The notes beneath the pieces were generated by a model, which made no database searches, was not told the origin of the DNA, and was given only the letters and a program-made list of their open reading frames with translations. From Acridotheres tristis (lineage: Eukaryota; Chordata; Aves; Passeriformes; Sturnidae): a stretch of DNA of 64,000 bases. The translations under genes and the position numbers were made by a program. Shown here in pieces: positions 12,401 to 25,400 of the stretch (position 1 is the first letter of the stretch; each line of letters begins with the position of its first letter). The stretch lies in NCBI GenBank assembly GCA_037013685.1, contig CM072886.1, positions 5,518,001 to 5,582,000 on the forward strand. The letters run 5' to 3'.

Positions 12401-15400
12401 TGTCTCCAAAGAAAATAATGCTCTGCTCTCCACTAACATGAGAAGCACTTTCTGCCCACTCAAATAACAGCCATATTGTCGCCTATGTGGCCACAGGAGT
12501 TTGCAGAGAAAATATTTAATTCTTTTTTTCTCAATTTATATACAGGCAGTAAATAAAAGCTTCCAAAAATATATACGGAAAAAAAAATTACTGCACTGAT
12601 GTTTTCTTCTCTCAGACTGGTACTTTTGATTATCTAAATGATGGAATTACAGAGTGGGAGGCACAAAATTATTCTGTAATTTAGAATTACTTGGGGAGAC
12701 CAATGAATTACTGCCATATGACAGTAAGATAAGTATCTTACATAGGCAGGTTATGAATAAATCTACAAATAACAAATCCTACAAACTAATCTAATATAAT
12801 CTGAAGCAGGTTTTAAAAGGCATGTGATTCAAGAAGGAAAAGTAGATGTGATATGCCTTGAATGCTGTAAAACTTCTTATGTTCTCACACAGGACACTCT
12901 CATAACCAAATTAGAGAAATAAGGTACAGATAAAAAAATCACTGTGAGAGTGTTCCCTCTGAGAAGCCCTCAAAAGGGGAATTAATAACTTGTCACTAAG
13001 GCGAGAAGTCTCCTGCATTTCATCACTGTTGGTCTGGTTGTAGTCAGTGCCTTATTTATCACTTGGATAACTGATTTGAGAAGATACTTCATAATAATGA
13101 TGAAATAATTTTATTTAGACTTTATGAGGTTTCTGAGCTGTTTCAGGGACAGTAGAAGTAACCAGCGCGATCTTGCAAACCAAGAAAAGTTCCTCATCCA
13201 TTAAATGAGACACTAAACTACAACAGGTTAGAGAAAGGAGGGAGAGAACACCTAAATATGAAGCAGGGAACAGCTGGCTATTAGCCAGGCTGCTGAAAGG
13301 GAGAACTACTCAAGGATGAGTCAGTAACATGAAACTGCAAAAAAACCCCAGTTGTACAAATGGGTACATTAGGAGAGCTGTCAGACAGCATTACAGGCAA
13401 TTTTCCCACTCCATAAGACTTCTGTGAGTCTAATATTAGATCTTGTTTGTCCAGAGCATCTTCAAAACACACTGCTCCAAAATGGAGCAGTCCAGAGAAC
13501 CAGAGGAGGATTATCACATACAGTCTCTGTGTTGATAGAACTGGAGTTTCCAGACTAGGAAAGAGAAGACAAGAAATAAACACGCCAGTGGTCAAATACT
13601 CTCCATGGTCACTAAGCCAAGAACAAAGATAAATTAACTTAATTTACAGGAAGTAAGATTTAGGTTGGACAGCAGGGATAATTTCCTGCCAACATGACCA
13701 CAAATTTTAAGAGACAGCCAAGGGATGCTGAAGAACCTGCTGCTTTGAGAAGTGCTAGATCTTTCTAGTAAGAGCTTCTCTCAAAAAGAGCTCAGCCAGA
13801 GATGGTCTGATAGCTTTGGAGGATGCATCTAAGTTTTATAGCATTCCATGCACTCCACTTTCATGGGAAGGGTTGTCTTGGATAAAGGAAATTGCAGCAT
13901 TATCTCCTCTTCCCATCTGGATTCAGCAGAGGCAGAGCTTCACCTGTATGTGCAGGGCCAGGATGGCAGAGTTGGCTGTGGAAGCACCATCTACTGCTTT
14001 AGCAGTCATTCCCTCTTTTCATTGATCCTGCTGGATTTTTGTGGCCTATCTGCCATCCATGGCCTCAGTCCAGTCCAGCTGCACCTATCCTGCTTTAATG
14101 CAAGAGCCTGGACTGAGTGATCTCCTAAGATCCAGAATGGGAAACCGCCTTCCAGAGGGTGTGTCACAAAAATGGGATCTTGAGACCTTGGCTTTGATTT
14201 CATAAAGGCTGAACCCATTCTAATTTCAATTGTTTCCTCCCACAATAGACAATCTTGAACTATCTGACAATTCACAGCAGGAATGAAATATAGTTTTCAT
14301 AACATCAGATCTGGTTCCCTTCACCCCATAAAACAAATGGAAACAAAAATATGTATTTGAATAATCCTGGTTTAAAGTGTCCCAAGAGCCCTCTCACATG
14401 CTGTAGCCTCCAATATATTCTTAAAAGAAAAAAAATTGTAATATGTTTTTTGCCTTTCATTCAGTGCTTAGGTATCCAATTTGTGATACCAAACAACATT
14501 CCACAAAACAGGACTCTATGCAAAATCTATAGTTTTCAACAAATAACATAATTAACAAAATAAAAAAACCTCTGAAGCACATGGGCAAACATGTACATAC
14601 TGACAGCCATTCTTGTTCCTTCAAACACATCAAATCCACTTTCCCTGTGCACTCAGAACTTCAGGTGAGATTGGTGGACAGAAGGGGTTAGGGCATCCTC
14701 TGCTCCCACAGTGAACGGGCAAGGTGCTGCAGGTGCCAGACTCTGTGTCTCAAGCCCTCTTGTTTGGCACCAGAAACATGGCATTATTTTAGCAGAAACT
14801 GTACCCGCCCTCCAGCAAGACCCAGGGATCACCTGAAGGAAACAGAGCTCCAGAAAAAGTGCAAAGTTCCACTCACAAACAGGTCAAGCCGATTTTCTGA
14901 TCAGATCTTTTTTTCTGCTATATTTGCACTGCAAAATGCTCCAAGCAGGCTAAGATTCCACCCAGGCTGTTCATCAAACACTTCAGCTACCTCTAAGCAT
15001 TCTTGCAAAACCCAAAATCACTTTCCATTTCATTTTGTAAGAACACAGCACAAAGAGTGCCCGTAAAGTCAATCACAGGCTCAAGAGCAAAAAGCTTCCT
15101 GACTCATTAATGCTCCTCAGCCAACACACCCTTCTTCATCTTCTCATGGGTGATGGAACTGGCTGAAGACTGGAGTTGGAAGAGGTGAACTGGCTTTCAC
15201 TGCACTGTAACACCAAGTCCCAGCACTGTCCTTGTCTGCTTTGCTGCTTGTGGATTTTCCTTCACACGCTCTCTGGGTAACACAGAGGAAAGCCCTGTTC
15301 CACCACAGTGGGCTTGCTGTGAAAATATTTATATAATAAAGAGTTGCTGAGAGTGCAAGGGTGAAATATGACCCTGGCATAGTATGACATTTAATAATTA

Positions 15401-16237
15401 AGCAAGTTTTGGAGTTTCGAGATACAGAAACACTGCCCTGATTAGTATCAAGGTAGTAAACGCTGTCTTCAAAAGGAGTTTGTTACAAATGTAGAAGTGA
15501 AGAAAGAGAATTCAAAGCAGCCAAAAATGTAAAGCTTTCATTTCAACACAATTCTTTATTCCTTTTGTTTTAGCTGGAGAAACACAGGCATGGTGCAATG
15601 CCCAACCAGCCATGCAGCAACCTGTCCAATTTATAGCAGTGCTTGGTAATTTAAGATTTTCCTTCAGGTGCTGACAGTCATGATGCAAAAGAAAAGCCAC
15701 ATGACTGATTACAGCCTGCACTCTCTGAAAAGACAAAATAAAGGAGAAATAGGGGGAAAAAAGAAATCCCTGAACCTTCCTGTTTGGCTGTCATTTGGGA
15801 GCTAGACAGAGAGATCATATTGTTCTATGTCCATCTTTCTGTCCCTGATGAAAGCATTCCTCAGGATGACAATAAGGAAAGGCCACTGTGGTGACAGGTC
15901 AGGGCTGGCAGTCAGCAGGACATGCTTCCTTTGGCCCCCAGTTCCCAAATATCAGATGCAGATTTTAACTCTCAGGTTAGCAATGATGGATTCCAGAAGT
16001 GGTACTGTCTCCATGGTCATCTTCTCATTTAGAAGTGGAGTCTTACTTCAATCAAACAAATTTTGATTCACTTATTTCTAATTCTGGTCATCTCTTGATT
16101 AGCAATTATTTTCTTAAAGTAGCTCTTAGGTACATCACTAAGCCTAATGCATTCTTTTGCTCTCAACTATATTGACTTCTATAGAAAAAACACATTACTT
16201 CAGAAAAGTTAGAAGACTGAGTAAAGCCTTCTGTCCA

Positions 16238-16254
16238 TTTTTTTGGGGGGGGGG
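16238..16254. repeat. T7-G10 homopolymer junction
   Basis: Seven T bases run directly into ten G bases. A G10 run is unusual in this AT-rich setting and is a likely site of length variation or sequencing error. Confidence 0.85.
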
Positions 16255-17309
16255 AGCAAAAACCATGTTTACAGTCTGAAATTTTCTGCATCAAATCTGA
16301 AATTTTAAAATATGGGTCAAATTTGCAGTGTAAGGAGCTTAATTATTATTTAAAAACACAATCTGTTTTCCCACAGTTATCCTACACTGCATTATACAAG
16401 TAACCAGCTCAATTGTTCAAGGGCTGCTGAGAAAAAGAGAACAAATTTTCACCATGGCCACAGAGACTGACAACTGCTGGAGGCAGGTTACCAGATTTAA
16501 CTGACAAATTATTTCACCTGCTACTGCAAATCCTGCATTCCTAAGTATTTCAGACAAACCACTTAATCCACCACTTGAAACAATTCCCAGGCTGAAGCAT
16601 TCAAATCAAAATAATATAAAGTTAACCCTCAACAAAGAAAACTCATGGCTTTATACAAAGATGTGCTCTACAGCAAATTTAGCTTGAGTCAGATACTTGC
16701 AAATTCATTCAAACCTGACTGATCTGCAAAGGCAGAGGTTTTTCTTTTAAAAAAAGAACTAAAAGGAAATGAACAGTTAAAAAAATACTAAGATAAAAAT
16801 CACACAAATTAAGAAGCCACAAAGAAACAGAAACTGTCAGCCAGTTATTTTTAACAAAACCCAAACCACCAAGGTATTTCTGTAAGGTAAAAAAGGTAAC
16901 TCATTAAACTGACAATAAAAATAGATTAATACAGCCAGAAAGTTTTCCTTAAATGTTTTAAAATTAAAATATGTGTATATAAACCAGGTCAACAGCAATT
17001 TTACTTGTGAATTAAGATGCTGTTGTTGCAAAGTATAAAATCTCCCAAGATGTAGGTTACAATTCTTCAGTCCTGGAAGATTGTGTTATCAGGCCATCAG
17101 GTCAGGAATTAAGAGTTGCCTCTGTCACTGATATACCTTCTGACTTTTATTAAAGCCAAGCAAAAATCCAGCTTTCGGTCCTGTGTAAATACAGAATTTA
17201 AAGCCAAGATGCACTGGAAAGACAACCTGTGTACTGTCACCTGACAATTTATAGTCTGTGTGTGACAAGGATTTACTAATGCTTATTTAAGGAGATCTGT
17301 GCATGGTTT

Positions 17310-17490
17310 AAGATGAAGATGAAACAATTCAAATGGGAAGGAATTTCTAAGTCTTTAGACCCAGCTCCTACTGAAAGTAGGGTCAACAGGGAACTTCAAC
17401 CAGGATGCACAGGGCTTTGGCCAGTCTTGTCCTGAAAACCTCCAAATATTCATAATCTTTAAGATCTGATAGAAACAACTCCTTTCAAAA
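17310..17490 (-). mobile_element. CR1 LINE 3' fragment, ancient
   Basis: The plus strand carries degraded CR1 landmarks in the order of the reverse-complemented 3' end: AAATGGGAAGGAATTTCTAA, AAAGTAGGGTCAACAGG, then TTGTCCTGAAAACCTCCAAA. Edges are uncertain because divergence is high. Confidence 0.6.
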
Positions 17491-17917
17491 TCACTTAGGA
17501 CTTCTCATCTCAAAACAGTGGTTTTGTGTGATATGCCTTTAATTGTCTCTGACATGGAAGCATTTTATTACTGTACTGAACATATTTTCATATCACCTTC
17601 TCTCTTTTAGTTCAGCAGGCTCAAGACACACCTGCAGTCTTAAAAATCCCAGATGTTGCATTGATGATAGAGTGAAATTCTGGGGCTATGTAAGCTGGAA
17701 ATGGAATTTCCTCAGGTTTCAGTAGAGCTTTTCACTGGCTAACAGACCCCAAATATGCAGAGAAAAAAACCTCCAAACTCAAATTCTTACAAGGAATTAC
17801 AGGGTTGATAATTTTATTCATTTTAATTGAACAAACTGTGTTTTCAGCAGTCTATAAGTTTCTTATTCAACAGATAAGCCTAACAGGCATTTCTCTAAGA
17901 TCTAAAGCAGGACTGTG

Positions 17918-18015
17918 AGATCAGAGAATAGTTTAGGTTGGAAGGGAAGGGACATAAATCTTTGTCCCAACCATCAAGCTTTAAACATGGTTAGCTATAA
18001 GATCAGACAAGGTGT
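17918..18015 (-). mobile_element. CR1 LINE 3' fragment, short
   Basis: GATCAGAGAATAGTTTAGG followed by TTGGAAGGGAAGGGAC and a CCCAACCATCAAGC block matches the first hundred bases of a reverse-complemented CR1 3' end. It lies about 430 bp from the preceding CR1 fragment in the same orientation, but both contain the 3' end, so they are two insertions and not one split copy. Confidence 0.65.
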
Positions 18016-21000
18016 TTAAAGGAAGACTACACCCATAACTTCAAAGTGACTCTACAAACACCAAATATTCCAGAAAAATAGGGGGAAAAGATTTTTAATT
18101 CAATCTCATCTCAGGTTTTGGAAAATGCAGTTTGGAACATTTAGTTTTGGTTACACAGGAAAACAGACATTATTGGGTGGGTAGTGAACAGTTTTGATGT
18201 TATATAAGACATTGGTTAAAAATCCATGTGACTTCAAAGGGAGATTACACAAGATTATAGACCTAGGGTGAAATTCTGACTCTGATTAAAATCACTGGCA
18301 AAAATCCCACTGGCTTGACCACTGCCAGGATTCTGCTTCTAACATTCCCCTGTTTCACCAGGCAAAGCCACACAGGCAGACCCAGATGTGCTTTTCAAGT
18401 GCATCTCTCTGCAATAATTAAACTTGGAAAACTTTTTGTGATCTCCTCCGGAGATGTGTGAGTATTTTTCTTATTTTTAATATATTCTCTCTTCCACTGC
18501 AGATTTTTCTTTCTATACAAACTAGGAAGATTGCAGACCTAAACAAAAAACAATGGAATTGTCTGGGGAAAAAAGCTGTGAAATGAATTTTCCTGGTTTT
18601 TTTGAAGCCCTGGCTTTAGAAATAGCATGGAATACAGAAACTTTCCTCCCACTTCACTGCCTTTCCCACTATTGGTGAAGCTGGAGTGGTAAGAGTGGCA
18701 TCCTGACATATAGGAGCTTGCAGAGCATCCTTCAGAAAAGTACCCTGAGACAGGGCAGACCTGATCCAGAGATCCAGATCCTGAGTGCTGAGGTGGGAAT
18801 ATTGTTCACACTGGCATTTCATCTGCATATCCACATTCTCCCTTTTAATGTCCACCTGCCTTCACCACAGGGACGCTGCCAGGGGAACATCTGCATGACT
18901 AAAAAAGACCAAAACAGTCTAAAAGCAATCACTGGAGTGTTCCTTGTGCCACAGACAATGTTTTACATGGAGACTGGTGGCCCAAAGGCAGCCTGATTAA
19001 AAGTAAATTCTGATCCAAATTTTTACAGTTTCCTCATTCCCCTGGACAAATTCTGCCTGACTGTTCCAGTGTGCCCTGCACCAGCAAGTTAATAAGCACA
19101 AGGTCAACAGCTCTGCAAGGGATCAACAGAGCAGTAGAGAGGCAGCCAGGCACCTTCCATGCTATCTGACAGGAAAGCACCTCCAGCTGTCAGTGCACAG
19201 CTGCAAACATGCACAGCACAGCCTCCTTGGATGCTGTGGGGAGATGGCTGTTCTTCCCAGCAGGTACACAGGTTATGCATTATCATATATTCTCCCTTGC
19301 CAAGTAAACCTAAGGCTTCCTGCCTTATTCTGGCAAAAGGCATCGTTGGAATCCATCCCAACACCACCATTTGTTTCCCTCATGCTTTCAACATAGCCCT
19401 GCACTTCAGCAAAAGGTTCTTCCACATAAAAAATGAGCCTAACACTCATCTACAGCAGAAATGTTGTGACAGTTAACTAAGTAAAGCTGGTAGAGCCTTT
19501 GAAAATATAAATCACTATAGTGTTGAATTATTAACCTTAATTATTTTTGCTTATGCAGTGCTTTGGGTTAGGGCTCACAAAGGCAAGAGGAGATTAATTA
19601 TAACTTGTCCCAAAAGCAAAATAGGAGGAAGTGGAACACCCTCATGCAAAAACATGGTCAGTTAGAGCAGCCTGAAGATGCTGAGAACTCTGAGCTCATC
19701 AGGCAGCAGCCAAGGGTGCTTCAGTCAGCACTGAGCACTCAGCCCACAAGAAAGGGATCAGTCAGTTCCTGCCTCTCAGCAGCACATGGACCAGCTTCAC
19801 AAACGTATCAAATCTCCTTCTCAGACTGGCCCAGTGACAAACCTCAACATGCACACAACTGAGAAGCATCAACTTAGGAAAGAACCTCTTCCCAAAACCA
19901 CAACCCTGCATTTTGTCATAAAGTTTGCTTTTTGTCATCTGCTTCTGTCAGGAACTAAACTCCAGAACTGAAATTATTGTTACCACGTTAAGAGAAAATA
20001 TCAGAGTCTTCAGAGCAAGTTTTAAATGCAAGCAGTGTACCCTTCTGTGCCCAATGTAAACACTGAACAACTGCTGCCCTGCTGGGCTGTGGAAGGAGCA
20101 GGAGAGGCAGCTGTGGCTGCAGGCCAAAGGGTGCTTTATTTGTGCATGCTCTGAACTGATATGGAAAATCCAAGTTCTCTGTGAAATCACATCCCTTGTA
20201 ATACTGGAAATGTATAGAACACAGTATGTGAAATACAGGCAGCACTGGTGTTGCTTTTAGAGAAGTTAACTGTCTAGTTTCTCCAAAAGGCCTGTAGGAT
20301 CCACAGGTTGTTTTTTCCTTCCCCAAACCATCAAATCATAAACTTAAATCTGTCACAGGCATCTTGCACTATGAACACTACTCTCCAAAAGTACTGACAT
20401 CCTTGCACATGTCATTGCCCAAAAAGGTGAAAGAACTAAACAACAAGAAAAATTAACCCACTGCTGGCAACAAAGTCAGTAATTTTTTATCTTGATCATA
20501 TCTCCCTAAGGAAGGCAGCACTGCACTTTAGAGGACCTCAATACAAAGATTATCAGAGCAGTTTAGATACCTCTGCAAGTGAGACTCTGGTTCCTGGAGA
20601 AGCAGAACAAGGTAATTTCTTCAGAGTATGTGGGTATTAGCTTAGACCTCTTTGGCTGAACACTCTGTATGTGCTCGTCAGAATTAACTTGATTCAACCA
20701 CTATCTCTTTATTTGGATCCAAATGTTCACAAAAACAGCAGGGATTTTTTTTTTTAATCTTGCTGCAGATGGAAATTTCCATACTACAGTTCTGCAATGA
20801 TTGTAAACAAGAGGTTTCAACACCATCAGATCATAACCTTTTATAAGAAGAGTGGCTGAATAATCTGTAGGGAGGGAGATCTGGGCAATCTAACAAGGGC
20901 TTTGTGCAAAAAGGAGGAACCGAGACTGAAAGCTACAAATCTGCTGCTCCTCATTTTTAAATTCTAAAGAAGACCAGGCAAAAGGTAGGGGGAGGGGATG

Positions 21001-22236
21001 GAAAGAAAAAAAAAAGATAAAAGGTCACTAACTTTGCAGAACTTAAAACTTTATTGTTAAAGTCTGCATCTGCTCCTTAATACAAAATTATATATCTTAG
21101 TTTTCATTTGACAAAGTAAACAAGTCATAAGAGAAAAGCCTCTACAAATGCTACAGGATTCCTCCCTCTCCCACACCTCCTAGTTCAAGATACTTCATAG
21201 ACACTTTCCAATATTGGTTGACTTCGATTTTGAGCCATGACATCCAAAATACAACATATCTGAGTTATTTTCATTAGCCTGAGGAGTGAACAGGGACAGA
21301 GTTTGCTTTCTAAAATTCAACCTTTCTCAACCACATTCCCAGGCTGCTGTGAGGGAGAAGCAGCAGATGATGCTGAACTTCCACATCCCTGCTCCATATC
21401 CCTCCAATTTGTTTCACATCCTGGAGATGCAGTGGCTCTGCTTCTGTCATAACCTTAACAGATTGTGTTTTCATATGTACACAGGAAAAGACAGGGTTTC
21501 TGCATTTCCAGCTCTTGTCCTCTGCACAGCAGTTGACTTTTAAGCTACTTCATGATTTGCCTCGATCTTCAGACATCAATAGAGGGATTGAATGTTTCAA
21601 GAGTGTCTTTATATAAGCAGGCCTAAGTTATCTAAGGAAAAAATTGTCCCTGCCACACCTCTCCATGGCAGCAGCCAGGCAGATTAGCTTTATTTTCCCT
21701 CCAAGAAAGAATGAAGTAAAATAATAATAAAATAACAGTTTTTAAAACCCAAATATCTAAACACCTAACAAGTTTCATGGTGATTTGAGGTTAAATCCCA
21801 AATTCTAGGTCTTCCTTAAGGCTTAAATTATAAATCAAGTGCAAAACTGCCAAAACCTTGCGTCATATCTAGCAAACACAGACACATATTTCAAGTGCAG
21901 AAAGAACATTGCAAAGCCTTGAAACACAACCAATCTGTTTAACAAACCCACATTCTCCAAGCAGAGATGTTCTGGTTCATGACTTCTGAACTTTGTATAG
22001 AGAAGTGACCTAGCCTTGTGCAAAGTTATCTCCATTGGAGAGGACTTCCCCCAAAGTCTCATTTGACCATTCCCACCTTTCACAAGACTTACCAGACTCA
22101 TTTACTGACTTGTTTGTCATTTTCACAAAATACTCTCCTATGCTGTTATAGGAGTCTGAACAAAACCAAATGTTTAAACTTCCTTCCATCCCATTTTGGC
22201 CACCAAGAGACCATAATTTGCTCCCTATAGTTTCCT

Positions 22237-22262
22237 ATGCACTAATTAAAGAATTAGTGCAT
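22237..22262. repeat. Perfect 11-bp inverted repeat, 4-base loop
   Basis: ATGCACTAATT at 22237-22247, loop AAAG, and the exact reverse complement AATTAGTGCAT at 22252-22262. The arm carries ATTA/TAAT cores of the homeodomain type, so paired binding sites are one possible reading. There is no further support. Confidence 0.85.
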
Positions 22263-22394
22263 TGCACCACTAACCATGCAAACCCAATCAACCACCTGTC
22301 ACACTTGTGAACTGAACTCTATGAAGTATCACAGCACCCATAAAACCAGATAATACGCTGTCCTTTCAACATTACATGAATATTCTTCCTTAGA

Positions 22395-22473
22395 GTTGTT
22401 TTTGGGTTTTGGTGGTGGTGATTTTTCTGGTTTGGTTTATTTTTTTTTGTTTGTTTCTTTGTTTGTTTTTCTT
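22395..22473. repeat. T/G-rich low-complexity tract
   Basis: A run of TTTGGG, GGTGGTGGTG and GTTTGTTT phrases without any cytosine except at a few positions. It could be the remnant of an A-rich tail read on the opposite strand or an ordinary low-complexity tract. Confidence 0.75.
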
Positions 22474-25400
22474 AAACCTAACAGGAGGCAGCTGAAAAGC
22501 CTGGTTCTTTATGAGTACCAGTCCCTTGAGCTCCTTGTTTGAAGTCTATGCATAGTTTTTGATTAATATCTACTTGACCGTTTTGACTTAATTTTGAGTT
22601 CTGCATATTGTACTGGGCCTGGTTTTACTAACCTGGCAGCGATACCTGTAAGTTAGATTTTGCGGTTTTTAGCATTAACAGGGATACCTTTTGAGACTCT
22701 ATTTTTGCTTTTTAAAAACCATCAAATACAGCACCACACAGAAAAATGACTACTTTCATACACTTGTGAGCAGTGACTATGGTTTGCTGCTGAATTATTG
22801 CATAGATTGGAAAACACAGCTCTGAGAAAAGATCTGTAATTGTTTAGTGGTTGGACTGCTGGCAGAATTCCCTGCCTGGGGCTGTTTTTATAAATAGGCC
22901 TGAGGACAAACAAACAAGCTACTAATAACAAGTCGACTGTTATGTTTTGAAGCAGCCCTGCTTTGTGTTGTCCAGCACACGAGAAGCTCAGATGGCAAAT
23001 ATAGCAAAATCCATGGCGAGACATAAGGACAGATCATGCCCATGTCAAAATTTCAGTCTGCTAAAATAAACTTAATCTGGGGAAAATACCAAAATACACA
23101 AGGCTGTGTATGGCTGTGCTCTGTCAGATCTCCATCTTCAGTATCACTAGGTATTGTTAGAAAATGAGGTAGAATGGCTCAGTAACAGACATCAACGACT
23201 CCAGAAATCCTGAATTCCTCAAGTCAGCTGGTCTTGCTTTTTCCATGAGTTCTTTTCACCATGTCCTACTCAGAACAACATCAACGATCTGGACACAATT
23301 CAGAACATCCTGTTTGACTCTGAAAAAGTTCTCAGGTTTATCAGAAACACAAAGGTATCTCATCACAGCCTTTACTGGAAGCTTCTCATTCCACGGGTAA
23401 TCTGGTGGCTACTTAACCAACAGCAAAGGTTGGATTTTCTGCTACCTCTACTTCAGGCTGTTCATCTAATCTCATCATACTGCAAAATTTTTTTTCTTTC
23501 TTTTAATGTTTTCTGAAGGTAATTTAGGCTTCCCAGCTAAATACTCAAACTCATTTACTGGTTCTTCACTACCTTCCCTTGAGAAAGACATTCTGTCTTG
23601 GATATCATCCCCTACTATTTCATATACTTCTTTCTGTTTCAGGAAATTATTACATCAATAGAAAATATTTTTTACCTTTGGTGTTGGAAGCTTATCTGTT
23701 ACCAATCAATGGAAGCCAGGGGAGTTTATATGGGAACAACTCATCCTGATGCAGTGGAACAACTCTTCCAAACAGTGCAGCTAAAGTAAAATCACTTGGA
23801 GGAAGGTGAGGAAAATTAGGGCCCTTACCTTTTACATTTCTCTCCTGCAGCTTATGGATCTTATCTGTTACGTGGCAGATGATCTTCACCAGCCTCTATC
23901 GGCCCTGGCTTCCTTGATGTAGACATCACAACTTTCCTGACTGCTGCCCATCTTCTCTGCTAAGCTTCCTCCTGGAGTGGCTTACTTTTTCTTTCCATAA
24001 CTGTTTTGGTTTTCCTTTCTTTTTTCTTTTGTATCCTCCTTGGAGAGTGCACTTTGTCCCCACGACCCTCCTCAAAGACTTAGCAGCTCACTTATCTCTT
24101 TCTTTATGTCATTCAGCATTAGCAGCTTAGCCTTCGAAAACAAATCCTCTTTTTTTGCTGATAAGAAGAGCCACTTACCCTCTTCCTTCCCTTCTGTTTT
24201 TTTCTCTCTTTGGAGGGAAGATCTCTCCAGTTCTACCTCCACTCCATGTGGTGACGCAGGCAAGAACATGAAGTCCAGTGGACCATGTGTAATTGCTACC
24301 GAGGTGAGCACTTTGCTGATAATACCCAGAAACGATGGAGTCAGCACGGATTAAGGGAACAACGAAGCGCTCAGCATTTATGGCAACACACTGACGCATT
24401 TCAGGGTGCGTGCTGCAGCCCCGGGGGAAGCAGCAGTAACAGCACCAGAACAGATGAAAGGACTCTAGGTAGTGCTAAAAAACAAAACAAGCCAAACCAA
24501 TGCATTTTCCCAGAAGACAATTTTTTTTTTTCCCAGAAGAAGAGTTCTATCTCTCTGGTAGAACATTGATCCTAACAGAAGCAGAGCAGAAAGAGGAGCT
24601 GGTAGGAATAATAGGCAGGAGCAGCAGCTGGTTTGTCTCCAGAATCACCAGCCACACAGACACAGCTCCCTTGGCACAGCAAATGCCCTCCCTGACAGTG
24701 TCCTTGTAAATCAAGTTCACTACCATGAGATGAATTTATACTCGGTTGAATTTTGTATGATCCAGAGTCTGCAACACAAAACTATCAGAGTTTTCAGCAA
24801 AGCTTAACTTCTCCCACCTCCACAGGAGGGTGGTGGGATGCACAGCCATCAGCATCCTCTCCAGGGAATCTTGGCACATGAGCCAAAGGAAATGCCAGGC
24901 CAGGGACTGGGCAGGACCTGCTCCCTGGATAAATGGACTTCTACAGGGCTGTTCATCCAGCAATTTTACCACAAGCACTAAATCCATAAGAAAAGAAAAA
25001 GCCCCAAACTTTACTAAAGCTTAAGCATTACCAAATCCATTATCTAAACATTTCACTATGTAAGTTTACATACATGCAAACAGCTTTGTTCTTGAAATCT
25101 TGTTTTCTCAGCAGGTATTTAACAGCACAAGAAAACCTTCAGAGCACCTACTTACACAAGAGGGGTTGAAAACTACATCCTTTTTCAGCTTTAACAAAAC
25201 TAGTTGTTTCTGCAAGTTTCTGCTGCCCTGCTGTACCACAGCTGTTCCAGCCCCACTGTCAGCTTTAGCCAATTGTAAGTCATCAGTTTTCAGCACACAA
25301 TGCAGCTGAAAGCCAATTCTGCTGGTAGCACTGTTGGAAATGAATCATTATTTGCCCAGATCTTGTATTAACCTTTTATTTCCCTTGAATATCACCACTG

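Larger units (their letters stand above)
2739..17309. other. Long noncoding stretch, probably intron
   Basis: About 14.5 kb with many short chance open frames and none with a recognisable domain, signal or splice-flanked exon. It contains hairpin 6821-6846, a 17-bp duplication at 8878/8921, an imperfect tandem duplication at 9339-9402, scattered short A or T runs (5813-5827, 8058-8083, 11915-11931) and a T7G10 run at 16238-16254. The intron assignment is inferred from the leftward gene starting at 46667. Confidence 0.5.
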
